This document shows positions 42,943 to 54,640 of a DNA stretch of 64,000 nt, in pieces. Source of the stretch: Sabethes cyaneus (Eukaryota; Arthropoda; Insecta; Diptera; Culicidae); assembly GCF_943734655.1 (NCBI RefSeq), contig NC_071355.1, positions 24,186,768 to 24,250,767 on the forward strand. Direction: 5' to 3'. A program made the translations under genes and the position numbers. A model generated the notes under the pieces. The model ran no database searches, was not told the DNA's origin, and saw nothing but the letters and a program-made list of their open reading frames with translations. The stretch's first letter is position 1, and each line of letters opens with the position of its first letter.

Positions 42943-45366
42943 ATCCTGCAGATCTTGAAGCATTAATTGTTGAACTAAAATGCATGAAATAATTCTCAAA
43001 ATTAATCTCAGACAGCTAAACGTGGCGAAACATTTGCATATAAACTTCGAAGAATTAGCATTTTTTCCAATATAAAATATTTACTTTCCGCATAGTAGAG
43101 TGAAGAAACAAAACTAAATGCGAATTTTTAATAATATTCAAATCACTAACTTGGAACGTTCTCGCAAGCTACCTACCGCACACACAGAGGCTACACAGAG
43201 GCTTACCGGGTGGCTCGCTGCAGCAGCTTCCCATCATGCTCGCTAACAAACTCAATTATTCCTTGAACACCGGAGGAAAACTTTCCAGGCGAAGATATGC
43301 CACAAAACTCGTCGCTTCACTTGAGGCGGTGTTTAATTTCATTACAATTTAATTTCCTTCCATGTAACGAGTTTGGCGAAATGCGTAGGTATCTACGGAT
43401 GATTTTCGCGGAATTCGCGAATAATTGTGGCTCTGCGGCTTGCGCTAAATCAATTTCGAAGTTCGAAGTTGAATATTCATTTGACAAATTACGGTGGAAA
43501 GTTCAGGTTATTATTACAGCGTTCTGCTATCTACAATGTAGATTGTCATGAGTCGTTTGCTAATTTCTACATAATTGGTTGACAAAATAAGCCTTTGACA
43601 AGTCGAAAAACTGACGCATTCGTACCGACCGCATACTTTCCGCTGGTTCGAAGCCAATCCAAGACATAGCGCAATAAAAATTGCTTGGAATCTGAAAGGC
43701 ATTTCAAACAAAAGCATCCCATCCGGTGTTGATTGTGTACCACCACAGATCCTGTCGAACTGAGAAACGTTTCCTCCCAGCTGCTGGCCTGTCGGTAGTT
43801 GCTGGCATCATTAGGCGGATACACATGCACATAGTTCGAATCTCGGCAGCAGCAGGACGTAATCGTTCGAACCATCCGGCAGGAAAGGAAACGTATTTGC
43901 ATCGGAATAACTACGGCATAAGCGGGTGGATTGGTAAATGAGCAACTTTTCCCAGTCAATGCTGCTCCCCGATAGATGGTTTACGCATGAACGGATGAAA
44001 AGCACTGCTTGAATAGCAAATTGTAAGGTAATTGCCAGATTCTGCTCCTAAACCGAGTAACTGGGCACTGGCTGCCAGAGCCAGTGACAAATGGAGCATT
44101 CCTTTGGCAGCTGCGCCCGACAAGCGAAATTACGAGAACTTTGGCTTCTAACGAGTTGGGAAACTTTTGACGCAGTGCCCAGTGTACAACTATGCCAGAC
44201 AGAGGCATGAGCAATGTCGTCAAGGATGATTGCAATTGTGAGTGAGTGAGTGAGGAGCAGTTGGAAAATGGGCATTAAATGTGCTCCGTCCGCTGGTAAT
44301 GGTTTGCTTTACGTTAGGGCTTTACGATAGCAATAGGAACCCCTTGGATGGGCTGGGCCGACGGAGAAGTAGAAAAAGAAACAGTTTTATCTCACCGGGC
44401 TGCTGCTGGTTCCTGGCCAGAGATTGCGACGATGACGTATGTGTTTGCGCTAGTTGGAAAATGACTTTTAAGTTTTAAAATGGATGTGCCGAGAACAAAA
44501 ACGATTGCCGCAGCAGCCAGGGGTTTTATGGCATGGTTTCAACAAAAAACAAAAAGTTTCTCAAATGAATCAGTATAGGATATACGAGAGCGTTACATAA
44601 ATTGCCCTGATTGGGTCAATTGGAATTGCTAAGTATGACGTAAAACAAGTTGAAACTTACGATGTAATCGCCTTTCTACTGCTTAAGTTTCAACCATCAA
44701 GAAAAGAAAATAATTTCACCTGAAAAAAAAAAAGAAAATGAACATTAGAGCATGAAATAGTTGAGAGTTATGTAAGCAGTTTTCAAAACATACATCATGG
44801 TAAAAACATTTTGTAAATTGACCTTAGCGACAACAATTAGCACTTGTTCAAGAACGTCCCAACTGCGGTAGGGTTCGCGTGGCTCCTCCGGTTGAACAAC
44901 ACGCAAATAGTATCCAATAATCGGTCTGTTCATTTAGCATTAATTTACCCCTTTACGTGTGATGGTGGTTTTTCTATTTGCACTGTTTTGTCGTAAACAT
45001 CATACCACTCATCGTCGTACTGATTGTTGCATTTTGTTTTTGCTGAAACCGCACAGGTTTAATTGCATTTTTATTTCATGAACACCGCTCTGTTTTAAAT
45101 CGTCTGTGCTAATAGCGGTCATTCTCTAATACAACTTAACTTACAGAAGTAAACCCCCGCTCGTAAATTGTGGTGAATCGTAATGTCTGGCTTTTATTAT
45201 AAGCAGGTGAGAAATACGACGGGTTAACTGTCATTTGAGTGTCTGTATGTACGTTGGCGTGCTCTGAACTAGAGAGAAGATGGAGCATACAATTTACTAT
45301 TATCACAAAGGTTGAAAAAAGGAAAACACGTTATTGATCCGAAGTCCAGAGGGCCGAGACTCAAAA

Positions 45367-45368
<2 letters not shown>
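42943..45368. other. About 2.4 kb apparently single-copy, no gene recognised
   Basis: Mixed GC content with many short frames on both strands between 43200 and 44480. None shows a recognisable domain. It may be older host sequence. Confidence 0.4.

Positions 45369-45461
<93 letters not shown>
45369..45461. repeat. (TG)n microsatellite, about 46 units
   Basis: An uninterrupted TG run. All frames through it (Cys/Val or His/Thr repeats) are artefacts. Confidence 0.97.
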
Positions 45462-45462
<1 letters not shown>

Positions 45463-45509
45463 CGCCGATTTTCTCGGGAAAACCACAAGCCAAATAAAGC
45501 CCTTCACCA

Positions 45510-46195
45510 TGAAGTATAGAACCGGAGTTTCAAGTCGTCTCCATTCTACTCGATTTTGGGCCACTCGTCGCCAATTTTCCAGTCTTCTCAGAAGTTGCAA
45601 ATCACTTTCGACCTGGTTGAGTCATCTGGCACGTTGAAACCCTTTGTCTCCAAGCAGTACCTGTGGCTCGTGATTCATACGTCTCCGCCACTCCCGACTT
45701 TCAGTTTGTACTCCGACTAATATCATTCACAGCACTTTCCGCTCGAACACGTCAAGGTCGCGTATGTCTTCCGTGAGTAGCGTCACAGCTTCAAATCCAT
45801 AAAGAACTACCGGTCTGATAAAGCTTTTATATATTCGCGAAGGGCAATAAGGGCGGTTTCTCACCTGAGTACGCCGCTGAATCTCCTTACTAGTGTTGTT
45901 GTCCGTGGTCAGCAGCGACCCCAAATATCTCGAATTCATCTACCACTTCTCGTTTCTCGCCGTCAACGGTTACCGTCTAGGGGAGGCTTGCGTTTGTTGC
46001 TTTTGAGCTCTTCCTTCCATGTACTTGGTCTTAGACGCATTTATTTTTAGTCCAATCCTCCTGGATTCCGCATTCAGTCTGGCGTAGATTGCCTCCGCCG
46101 TCGCAAAATTGCTGGCTATGATATCAAAGTCATCTGCAAAGCTTAGGAGTTCCTCTCGTTGGACAGCATGCAGGATAAGCCGTCACCTTGTTTCA
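45510..46195 (-). pseudogene. RT C-terminal half, left part of a pseudogene split by a hAT
   Basis: On the minus strand the order is LLSFADDFDIIASNFATAEA (intact FADD box), LKINASKTKYMEGRAQ, MNSRYLGSLLTTDNNTSKEI, FIRPVVLYGFEA, VFERKVL, WRRRMNHEPQ and, at the end, LRRLENWRRVAQNRVEWRRL. Stops and frame changes interrupt it. The upstream part (QGD block and earlier) resumes at 51951 on the far side of the 5.7-kb hAT relic, with the duplicated target accctcac at the break. The C-terminal WRRVAQNRxxWR block is the usual end of this protein family. Confidence 0.88.
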
Positions 46196-46377
46196 ACCCT
46201 CACTAGGGCTGTTGGTATTGGACGCTTTTAGTAAAAACCGGTATTTCGGTATTGGTTTAGAAAATACCGGTAATACCGGTAAAATACCGGTATTGGCAAA
46301 TTATTCGAAATCAATAGAAATGTCGATGTTTTTCAGTAAATCTTTTTATTTTGAAACTTTTGCTTCAGTATTATTGC

Positions 46378-46520
46378 TTAACAAAGTAGAATTTAAGCAG
46401 ATATAAGACTCTTAGCGATTTTATTCCCTTACAAGAACGAATTTTATTGCCAACATTTCCAACAATTGAAAAAACTTCCGCTTTCATCGATGTTTGGCGA
46501 ACGGCTCTAAGCACATCAGG
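46378..46520 (-). pseudogene. hAT transposase C-terminal (dimerisation) remnant
   Basis: The minus-strand frame reads IPDVLRAVRQTSMKAEVFSI, VGNVGNKIRSCKG, IKSLRVLYLLKFYFVKQ and a stop. The S-x-x-x-E-x-V-F-S-x-x-G-N ... K-x-R-S ... L ... L pattern is that of the C-terminal hAT dimerisation region of hAT transposases. Upstream coding is cut by the TA element. Beyond that element (50400-50660, minus) an open frame with an acidic stretch (FVNDDEEDDVMQEF) and ending in MLEATIQDIL may be the preceding part of the same protein. The catalytic domain was not found. Confidence 0.78.
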
Positions 46521-47118
46521 AATTTTAATTATTTAATTACAGTGGTATTCCGATTATATCTACACCTGGTTTAATCTACACCCGAATTTAGGTACCCCCG
46601 ATTTTGTCTACCATTTAGACCCAGTTTTATCTACCTTTTTTTAAATTGTCATTTCGGCATGAAAATTTGGAAGATTTCATGAATTTATGCATAACAGGGA
46701 ATATTTCATTGTATTTTATAGTTTACTATATGGCATCTGTGGTATGCAATTATACACAGAATGGGTATAATAATGCTGAAGTCAAATACGCAAAGTAACT
46801 TCCATTTATTTTCTAACGCATATTTTTAACATTTCATAATGATCCTTTGTGATCCTCTTTCTATACCGTAGCACTAATGGGCACACCCCGTCTCCGCTAG
46901 AAACTATGGTTATCACCTTTCTTTCCTCAAAAATTCTAATCTTTTGAACCATTGAACCGGTTTTAATAATTTTATTTCCAAATAAAAGGAATTTTATTGA
47001 GCTTTTCAGAAAAAACAATAAACTGACGTTCAAAGTTTTTGATGATTACAAAAACATTTTTTTGTGGGAGCCTTGAAACTTTTAAAATCACTTAAAACAT
47101 TTAAAATATTCGTGCTTG

Positions 47119-47194
47119 CCTTTCTGCTATATAAATATATAGTATAAAGGTATAGCAATCACTCGAAAACCCGGAAATGGAAAGAAGGTTTTAT
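47119..47194 (+). repeat. 5' fragment of the 2.4-kb repeat family
   Basis: About 76 bases matching the start of the repeats at 47767 and 53540 (tatataaatatatagtataa core, gaaatggaaagaagg end). The sequence then diverges. Confidence 0.8.
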
Positions 47195-47912
47195 TTTTTC
47201 ATTATACTTTCAATGGCAAGCTAGTTTTTTACATACGATATCAAAAAACAGATACCTGACATTTTTAGTTTTTGAGATACTCATTTTTAAGAAATTAAGA
47301 TGCGAAAATGCAATGGACTCGCATGTCGTTTTATTTTAGAGACGCATTTCTTTGTCAAAAACCCCCTTTTATTACAAGTAAAAACAAAAACCATGCATCT
47401 CCATTGTATTCTCGATACTTTATGAAAACTTAGAATTTCTTTACACACTATGGAAACATAAAAAGTGAATGTTTTCAATGTTTTTGCGATAATAAATCAA
47501 AGTTTGGGCTTTAGTCCAATATTTTTTTCTGAAAAGCTCATAAAATACTTTCCATTTGGTATTAACATCATTGAAATCGGTTCAATGGATCAAAAGTTAT
47601 GAATTTTCAAAAAAAAAGTGGAAAAAATGGTAACTTTTGGGACCACACTGACTCAGAAAAGAGAACCCTAAGTACCAAATAAAAATACGGATCTCAAATT
47701 TACTGCAAAGGAATAAGTACACAAAATTTGAATTAAATCGGAACAATTTTGCATTTCGATATGTTTTTGCCTTTCTACTATATAAATATATAGTATAAAG
47801 GTATAGAAATCACTTGGAAAACCGGAAATGGAAAGAAGGTCCTGCGGGCCGAATGTTATATACCATTCGACTCAGTTTCGAAAACTGAGCATTTTCTGTG
47901 TGTGTGTATGTA

Positions 47913-47944
<32 letters not shown>

Positions 47945-48496
47945 TGTGTGTGTATGTGACGCTTTTAATCTCACTCACTTTTCTCGGAGATGGCTGGACC
48001 GATTTTAATGTTCTTAGTGTCAAATGAAAGGTCTAGGTGTCCCATTGGTCGCTATTGAATTTCATACTGATCGGACTTTTAGTTCAAAAGTTATGTATAA
48101 AAATACGAAAAATATGGGACTTCATTATCTCATAGGTCCCTTAACCGATTTGAACAAAATTGATTTCATATGAAAGAGGAGCCTTGCAAACCCTTAACTT
48201 CCAAATTTCATGACGATTGGACTTGTAGTTTGAAAGTTACATAAAGAAATGTGAAAAAATAGTATTTAAAACATATTTAAGTAACATATAAGCATTAATT
48301 TAATGAAAAACATCACACATTTTATGATTATTTGAAAATTACTGCTGAGATCTATCAAACGAAACCGAGTTATTAAAAATCGAACGCTTCATTCAAAAGT
48401 TATTCAAACTTTAACACTTAAGCACCGTATATTAAACCGTTAAAACGTGTGAAATCAAAACATATCAATCAAATGTTGATTGTATTCAATGTATGA

Positions 48497-48635
48497 GATG
48501 TGTGTGATGTATGTGTGTATGTATGTATGTATGTATGTATGTATGTATGTATGTATGTATGTATGTATGTATGTATGTATGTATGTATGTATGTATGTAT
48601 GTATGTGTGTATGTATGTATGTATGTATGTGATGA
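48497..48635 (+). repeat. (GTAT)n microsatellite
   Basis: About 30 GTAT units inside copy A. Frames through it are artefacts. Confidence 0.95.
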
Positions 48636-48715
48636 CAATTTGCAATGAAATTCAAGAAAAGTGAGAATCATGTCAATTGTCTGAAGTTTTTGAAGCCTCT
48701 TAGTGGACTACGAAC

Positions 48716-48914
48716 TCTGAAATTAAAGAAAAGAAAAAACTTTTACCGACTAAATTCCACTATTTAATATTTATTCGCGACAGATACGTATACGCTTTGA
48801 AATAAGACACTGATGAAGCCTGCACGTCGTAGGTGAGCTACGTATCTGTTGCAAATAAATATTAAATAGTGGGATTCAATCGAAAAGTTTTTCTTTTCTT
48901 TGATTTCAGATTTC
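48716..48914. repeat. Long hairpin in copy A
   Basis: Arms of about 75 bases (gaaattaaagaaaagaaaaa through cagatacgta and the inverse) enclose a loop of about 48 bases with gcctgcacgtcgtagg. The same structure is at 54641-54843 in copy B. Confidence 0.88.
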
Positions 48915-50967
48915 AATTGTCATTTTCTTCACTTAATGTTACTCACAATTGTACAAGAAAAGCAGTTTATTTAAGCATGTAGGTATAGTGGTGTATAGAA
49001 TCAAAATTACTAGTGAGATGATTTTTCCAAATAAATTTGTACAAATTCCAAACAAATTCTGCGCATCAATAGATGCTCTTTTCAATCAATAGTATTTCCC
49101 ATTCCCAGAGCTTAGAAATGTTATATGAAAAATAGGAAGTAAACGTTGCACGATAGAAATTTTGTAAGATTTGTTTTCGTTAGTGATATTTTAAAGGACA
49201 GATATCTTATGTCATGTATCATGTTTTAATAAATAAATCAAAAAAAGACAAGCACTGGGAATCATATCGATCGTATTTCCCATTCTCAAGCATGTTTATG
49301 GCGCAGCTTTGGCACTATTTTTCGACCTCATCTTGTTTTCCTAACCCTCTAACATTGTAAAAACGATGCGATCAAGCTAATGACTATCTTTTCATGAAAG
49401 TACATTCAAAAGAAGCTTAAGTTTTGATTTTCATGCAAAAATAATTATCTGAAGGAGCGCTAGCTAAGAAATAGTTCCATTTCTCGTTTTCATATCTAAT
49501 GCTCTATTCAGTAATTTTTTTCTAATTCAGATATATTGCAAAATTGAAGCCAAGCAAACCAATAGTAAAATTTTGAGATCAATCATTTTGTTGTAGATAT
49601 CCTTTTTCTTCAAAAGCGAAATATAATAATAATTTTTCTGAACTCTTGTTTTTCAAAGATGCTAACTTTTGAATGCAAGGTATTGATATCAAAATATCAA
49701 AAAATCTGCTATGAACAAATACTTCATATTGTCAATTCAAAACAAGTTTCGTATGTGGCTCTGAAGCCCGAAAGTTAAGGCCGTCTGTAGACCCGTTAGA
49801 GGGTTAATTTCTAATTTTCTATACATATTCATTCAAGTCTGTAAAAGTTATCTTTTGTGTTTACATTATTTTTCTAAAAATATTATAAAACTAAATAAGG
49901 TGTTCATCAAGTAACATAAATGACGCTTACATGTATTTACGCACCCAAGGAAAGAAAATATAATTATTCTACACAATACGTTGTGAATTTTACTGGCAAA
50001 TAAGGATTTTGAGGAATACGGAACGGATATTTAAAAATATAGTCTAATATAACATCGATACATCTACAATTAAGTTCCTGAGAAATTTTATAAAGATTAT
50101 TGTGGCAGTAGAAAGGCTAGGTCACGCCGCTAGGTGGATTAATTCGGGTTTTTTTTCATAATATTGCTGAGTTGACATACATTATGGCTAATGGTTGATA
50201 TGAATAAAATGAGCCCTATGCGTAAAATTACGCTAAAATAATACATAATTGAAGAAAATGATCAATATTAACAATATTTTTTGTTCATTTAAATTATTTT
50301 GGAGCAGTCTATTTTTCCCCAAATTTGTCTACTTTCCAAATATATCTACCAAAAATTTTCGGATGGGTAGATAAAATCGGTAAACCACTGTATTTACAAT
50401 ATATCTTGTATTGTAGCTTCCAGCATTATTAATACCCCGAACTCCTACAGCCTCTCAACATTTTTTTCTCCATCCCCAAACCGGAACTCCTGCATAACGT
50501 CATCCTCTTCATCATCGTTCACAAATACCTTCTCTTCTCTGTTGTCAATCCCACTATTTGAAGATAGTGGGATGCAGATTTCATCTCCTTGTTTAATCAA
50601 TGTATCACTCGAAAAACTCGAATATTCCAAATTCTTTCCTGGCAGATCCTTTGATGGCAAGAATGCTTAAAAAGAGCTAAGATCCCCGTATTCTGATCAG
50701 AGCCCGGCAGCGTCAAACAAATAAATGAAGCTAACTTTCCCTTACTATCGCTTCATACATGAAGCGACTTATTTCATTTGTTGAACAGAACGTTTCAAGC
50801 AAGCTTCAGCTGAAGCTACTGACTGTGTCAAATGACGACGATAGACAGTCAGGCACGAATTGTCAGTATTGAGTAGATTAAATCATAATGTGCGTTAGAT
50901 TGTAGGAAATGTTACTTAAAATCAATTCAATTGCATTCAAAGTCTATGCTGACCTTTTTCTGAATTC

Positions 50968-51316
50968 ACTCAAGTCGCTTTTTTCGCGAAGGATACGTTC
51001 CGCGTAAATCAAAACCGCGTAAAAACCGCGTAAATTTCGAAAACCGCGTAAATTCAAAAATTCGCGTAAAAAACCAAAATTTCGCGAAAAAAACTTTGTG
51101 GATTTCAACACTATGCGAAAAAATAAACGTTTTGAGCACATCCGCGTAAATTCCGAAAATCGCGTAAAAAAACCGCGTAAATTCCGAAAACCGCGTAAAT
51201 TCCGAAAACCACGTAAATTCCGAAAACCGTGTAAAAAACCCGCGTAAATCCCGAAAATCGCATAAATTCCGAAAACCGCGTAAATTCCGAAAACCGCGTA
51301 AAAAGCGACTTCAGTG
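50968..51316. mobile_element. MITE built of ccgcgtaaattccgaaaa repeats
   Basis: Ends cactcaagtcgctttttt and (inverted) cactgaagtcgctttttacg form terminal inverted repeats. The interior is a tandem array of about 17-18-base units (accgcgtaaattccgaaa and variants), with one unrelated segment near 51085-51145. The frame 50944-51336 (minus), rich in Arg/Phe/Gly/Leu, merely translates the array. Confidence 0.78.
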
Positions 51317-51951
51317 TATTTGATAGAGAAATACAAATGAAACTTTAAAACCGGTCGTCATGATTAAGTGAAAATCGTTTCAATGACGCTGATTGAAGCC
51401 AGTTTTGAAACGAAGCGGCGCTGCTTCTGTTGAAACTGAAGCTCCGTTACTTCATTGTTGAATAACAATTTACTATTGTAAGTGATGTTTCTAGGCCCTA
51501 ATCTTGTTTCTTAAATTCATTATTTGAGAGCTTCGAATAATTTGGTGGTTTTTGCATATCAAGTTGTTCAAAAATAAATTGAAACGCCCAGACGTCTCAT
51601 ACAATGAAACATTTTTACAGCAAAGTTACTCTACTGTGCCTTAAACTGGGTCAAGAGCTATAATTATTTGACCCACAATTTCACTCTCTTCATTGTTAGT
51701 AATCGAAGAATCTCGTCTGTATTAACACCAAGTTGGTTTTCTAAGAGTTTTATAATCTTTTATCAAATTTAATTCTTATTCGAATAAGGAGTCCAAAAAA
51801 ACAAGCAGGTTTGAAAATACCGGAAATACCGGTTTTTTGCCTTTCCAAAACCGGTATTTCGGTATCCAAAAATTGGCCGGTATTTCGGTATCCAAAAATT
51901 GGCCGGTATTACCGGTTTCGGTACTACCGGTTAGACAGTCCTAACCCTCAC

Positions 51952-52240
51952 CGTGTTTCAAAGAGGGTCGAGAATGTCCACGAGATGCGCACGAAACACA
52001 TTACTTGATCCAATGTAGTTCTGACCATTCGCGTTAGTTTAACTGGAAAACCGTGTTCGTGCATAATCTGCCATAGCTGGTCTCGATCGACTATACCGTG
52101 CGCTGCTTTGAAATCAATAAAAATGTGATGTGAGTTGTACTCTCGACATTTTTGCAAGATCTGTCAAAAATTTGATCAGTAGACGCACGAGCCCCCATGA
52201 AACCTGGCTGATAATTCCCTTGAAACCGTGTGCTATTAGG
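51952..52240 (-). pseudogene. RT N-terminal/palm part, right of the hAT relic
   Basis: The minus-strand blocks are FQGNYQPGFMGARASTDQIF, a frame shift, THHIFIDFKAAHGIVDRDQL, WQIMHEHGFPVKLTRM and DQVMCFVRISWTFSTLFETR. The next expected block, the GLRQGD region, falls at the hAT target site, and the remainder is at 45510-46195. At the upstream side the similarity stops where a mariner fragment begins (about 52240). Confidence 0.88.
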
Positions 52241-52244
52241 CAGT

Positions 52245-52717
52245 CTGATAAGTACCTGAAAAATGAAATACGGACACATGTTTTTTGCCAAAGTCGGTTT
52301 TATTTTTCAACATACTCTCCTTTTAGGTCGATACAGCGAGTCCAACGATTTTCTAACTTTTTGATGCCGTCCAAAAAGTACTCCATCGGAAAGTCTCCCA
52401 AATACGCCTCAGTTTCAGCTATGAGCTCCATCTCTTCAGATTAGGAAACAAGTAATAGTCGCTGAGGGCCAGGTCTGGTGAATATGGTGGCTGAGGAACC
52501 AATTCGAAACCGATTTCAAGCAATTTTGCTTGTGCATCTAAGCATGAATGAACAGGCGGATTGTCGTGATGATAAAGCGGTTTTTTCTTCTTCAAATACG
52601 GTCGCTTTTCGGCGATTTCGATTTTCAATCGGTCCAATAATAATGAATAGTATGCTCCGGTTATGGTTTTACCTTTTTCAAGATAGTCCAAGAATATTAT
52701 GCCATGTGCAACCTATC
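52245..52717 (-). pseudogene. mariner transposase C-terminal fragment (DD34D)
   Basis: Mariner transposase cuts and joins DNA at TA sites using a DDD triad. The minus frame beginning at 52691 reads DYLEKGKTITGAYYSLLLDR, then LYHHDNPPVHSCL with the second catalytic aspartate, then PPYSPDLALSDYYLFPNLKR with the third. The spacing between them is 34 residues, the mariner hallmark. After a shift and a short deletion near 52440 the C-terminus continues as ELIAETEAYLGDFPMEYFLD, KLENRWTRC and ends GEYVEK before a stop at about 52298. The N-terminal DNA-binding domain and first aspartate are missing; a SINE abuts the break. No right terminal repeat remains. Confidence 0.92.
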
Positions 52718-52890
52718 CTAAAAAAGCAAAACCTTGGGCTGTAAACGTCTTTAAAGCTTGACCCTTCTTTATCGATAGACTTCGTAGCCAGCTATAAGAG
52801 TACAGCACAACTACTGACTCTAGCAGCACCGCCCAGCCGATATTCGAACATACGACGGCAGGTTTGTTAGACCAGCATCATACCCCAAAT
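52718..52890 (-). mobile_element. tRNA-derived SINE, same family as 13947-14161
   Basis: Read on the minus strand, it has an A-box region (gatgctggtctaacaaacc), a B-box-like gttcgaatatc, a body with gctagagtcagta and tatagctggctacgaagtct, and a tail ending aaggttttgcttttttagg. These match the SINE at 13947-14161 block by block. It ends directly at the broken mariner reading frame. Confidence 0.82.
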
Positions 52891-53539
52891 ATAACTGAGC
52901 TAACCTAACCGAACGAAACCTAAATACCTAACGAAAATCTTTACTGCGGGAAGTTGATCTATGGGTTATAGCTTTCAGGTATCTTTACTGGACTTTAGGA
53001 TAAGCTCCCATATAACTCCATAATTGAGAGAATTTCCGACGCGCGCTTAAACGCTCTTGAACTTGAACTTTAGACTGATGGTCGTTGTACAAGCTGTTGG
53101 ATGACAATAGGGGTTTCTAAAAGGGGGGTATGGTGGTCATAGACAAGGGGAAGATTCAAAAAAGCAAAAACGGCTTTGTCTTGTTTATCTAAATTACCGA
53201 AAAGAAGACAGATTTACAAGTGGCTGAAACACAAAGGGGCCCCGAGTAATATCGGCACTCAGCTAGTGTCTAATTAAATTTGAGCAATTTCGGTTTATTT
53301 TTGAAAAAGTCATGAGATAAACTCAATTAGATTCTACAGTTATTTTTTCAAATCAGATACATTACACAATTCATAACAAGCAACTATAGACAAAAATAGG
53401 AAAAATTGAACGAAAACACGAAACTAGGTTCATTCGATTTTTGAAATTGCAATGTTTTCTACATTCGATTCCATGACAGCTCCAATTAAAGTGTTGTTGA
53501 TGATAAATGTGGAAACTTTTGTGCGTCTCAATTTGTTTT
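52891..53539. other. No gene recognised
   Basis: AT-rich sequence, no supported feature. Confidence 0.4.
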
Positions 53540-54267
53540 TTTGCCTTTCTACTATATAAATATATAGTATAAAGGTATAGAAATCACTTGGAAAACCGGA
53601 AATGGAAAGAAGGTCCTGCGGGCCGAATGTCATATACCATTCGACTCAGTTTCGAAAACTGAGCATTTTCTGTGTGTGTGTATGTATGTGTCTCTGTGTG
53701 TGTGTGTGTGTGTGTGTATGTGTGTGTGTGTATGTGACGCTTTTAATCTCACTCACTTTTCTCGGAGATGGCTGGACCGATTTTAATGTTCTTAGTGTCA
53801 AATGAAAGGTCTAGGTGTCCCATTGGTCGCTATTGAATTTCATACTGATCGGACTTTTAGTTCAAAAGTTATGTATAAAAATATGAAAAATATGGGACTT
53901 CATTATCTCATAGGTCCCTTAACCGATTTGAACAAAATTGATTGCATATGAAAGAGGAGCCTTGCAAACCCTTAACTTCCAAATTTCATGACGATTGGGC
54001 TTGTAGTTTGAAAGTTACATAAAGAAATGTGAAAAAATAGGATTTAAAACATATTTTTGTAACATATAAGCATTAATTCAATGAAAAACATCACACATTT
54101 TATTATTATTTGAAAATTACTACTGAGATCTATCAAACGAAACCGAGTTATTTAAAATCGGACAGTTCATTCAAAAGTTATTTAAACTTTAACACTTAAG
54201 CACCGTATATTAAACCGTTAAAACGTGTGAATTCAAAACAAATGTTAATTGTATTCAATGTGTGTGA

Positions 54268-54420
54268 TGTATGTGTGTATGTATGTATGTATGTATGTAT
54301 GTATGTATGTATGTATGTATGTATGTATGTATGTATGTATGTATGTATGTATGTATGTATGTATGTATGTATGTATGTATGTATGTATGTATGTATGTAT
54401 GTATGTATGTGTGTGTGTGT
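54268..54420 (+). repeat. (GTAT)n microsatellite
   Basis: About 36 GTAT units ending in a short GT run, at the equivalent place to the array in copy A. Confidence 0.95.
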
Positions 54421-54427
54421 ATGTGAT

Positions 54428-54535
54428 CCCAAGCAACAATGTGAGTTTGATTGTACTCTTCTGGTGGTTTTCATGACCAATTTTGGTCTTGAATGTCATC
54501 ATAAGAGTGTAATAAAACTCAAATTGTTACTTGGG
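54428..54535. mobile_element. 108-bp CCCAAGTAAC-family MITE
   Basis: A nearly complete palindrome from cccaagcaacaatgtgagtt to aaactcaaattgttacttgg plus g. Copy A has the empty site (gtgatgacaattt near 48630). Here gtgat precedes and atgacaattt follows, so the duplication is the 2 bases at. Confidence 0.92.
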
Positions 54536-54640
54536 ATGACAATTTACAATTTTTAAATTTGCATTGAAATTCAAGAAAATATGTTTCTAACTTTTCTGAA
54601 TCAATTGTCTGAAATTTTTGAAGCCTCTTAGTGGAATACG

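Larger units (their letters stand above)
47767..50155 (+). repeat. 2.4-kb dispersed repeat, copy A
   Basis: It begins tttttgcctttctactatat, contains (TG)n-type and (GTAT)n microsatellites and a long hairpin (48716-48914), and ends gctaggtggattaattcggg plus a T-run. It aligns end to end with copy B at 53540-56049. Ends carry a short inverted pair (gcctttctac / gtagaaaggc). Neither copy shows coding capacity. The class of element is unknown. Confidence 0.88.
46540..50390. mobile_element. TA-flanked element with gattttatctacc words, nested in the hAT
   Basis: The left end cagtggtattccgattatat and the right end's reverse complement cagtggtttaccgattttat are inverted repeats. TA flanks both sides (46538-46539, 50391-50392). 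The terminal 100-150 bases repeat the word gattttatctacc or its like. Of the 3.85 kb, about 2.4 kb (47767-50155) is a later insertion. No transposase was recognised. A TA target suggests a Tc1/mariner/pogo group element. Confidence 0.82.
46204..51943 (-). mobile_element. 5.7-kb hAT relic with nested insertions
   Basis: Ends are tagggctgt and (inverted) taggactgt, followed on both sides by arrays of accggtatttcggtat-type words. The flanking 8-base duplication accctcac is exact (46196-46203, 51944-51951) and falls inside an RT pseudogene whose blocks continue on the other side. A hAT transposase C-terminus is recognisable at 46378-46520 (minus). Nested inside are a TA element (46540-50390), which itself holds a 2.4-kb repeat, and a MITE (50968-51316). 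The direction of the transposase remnant sets the strand given. Confidence 0.88.

Noticed and set aside
45269..45637. His/Thr and Cys/Val repeat proteins on both strands
   Set aside because: All read through the (TG)n microsatellite. The only real coding signal nearby is the RT C-terminus (LENWRRVAQNRVEWRRL).
50944..51336. 130-codon Arg/Phe/Gly repeat protein on the minus strand
   Set aside because: It is the translation of the ccgcgtaaattccg tandem array inside a MITE.
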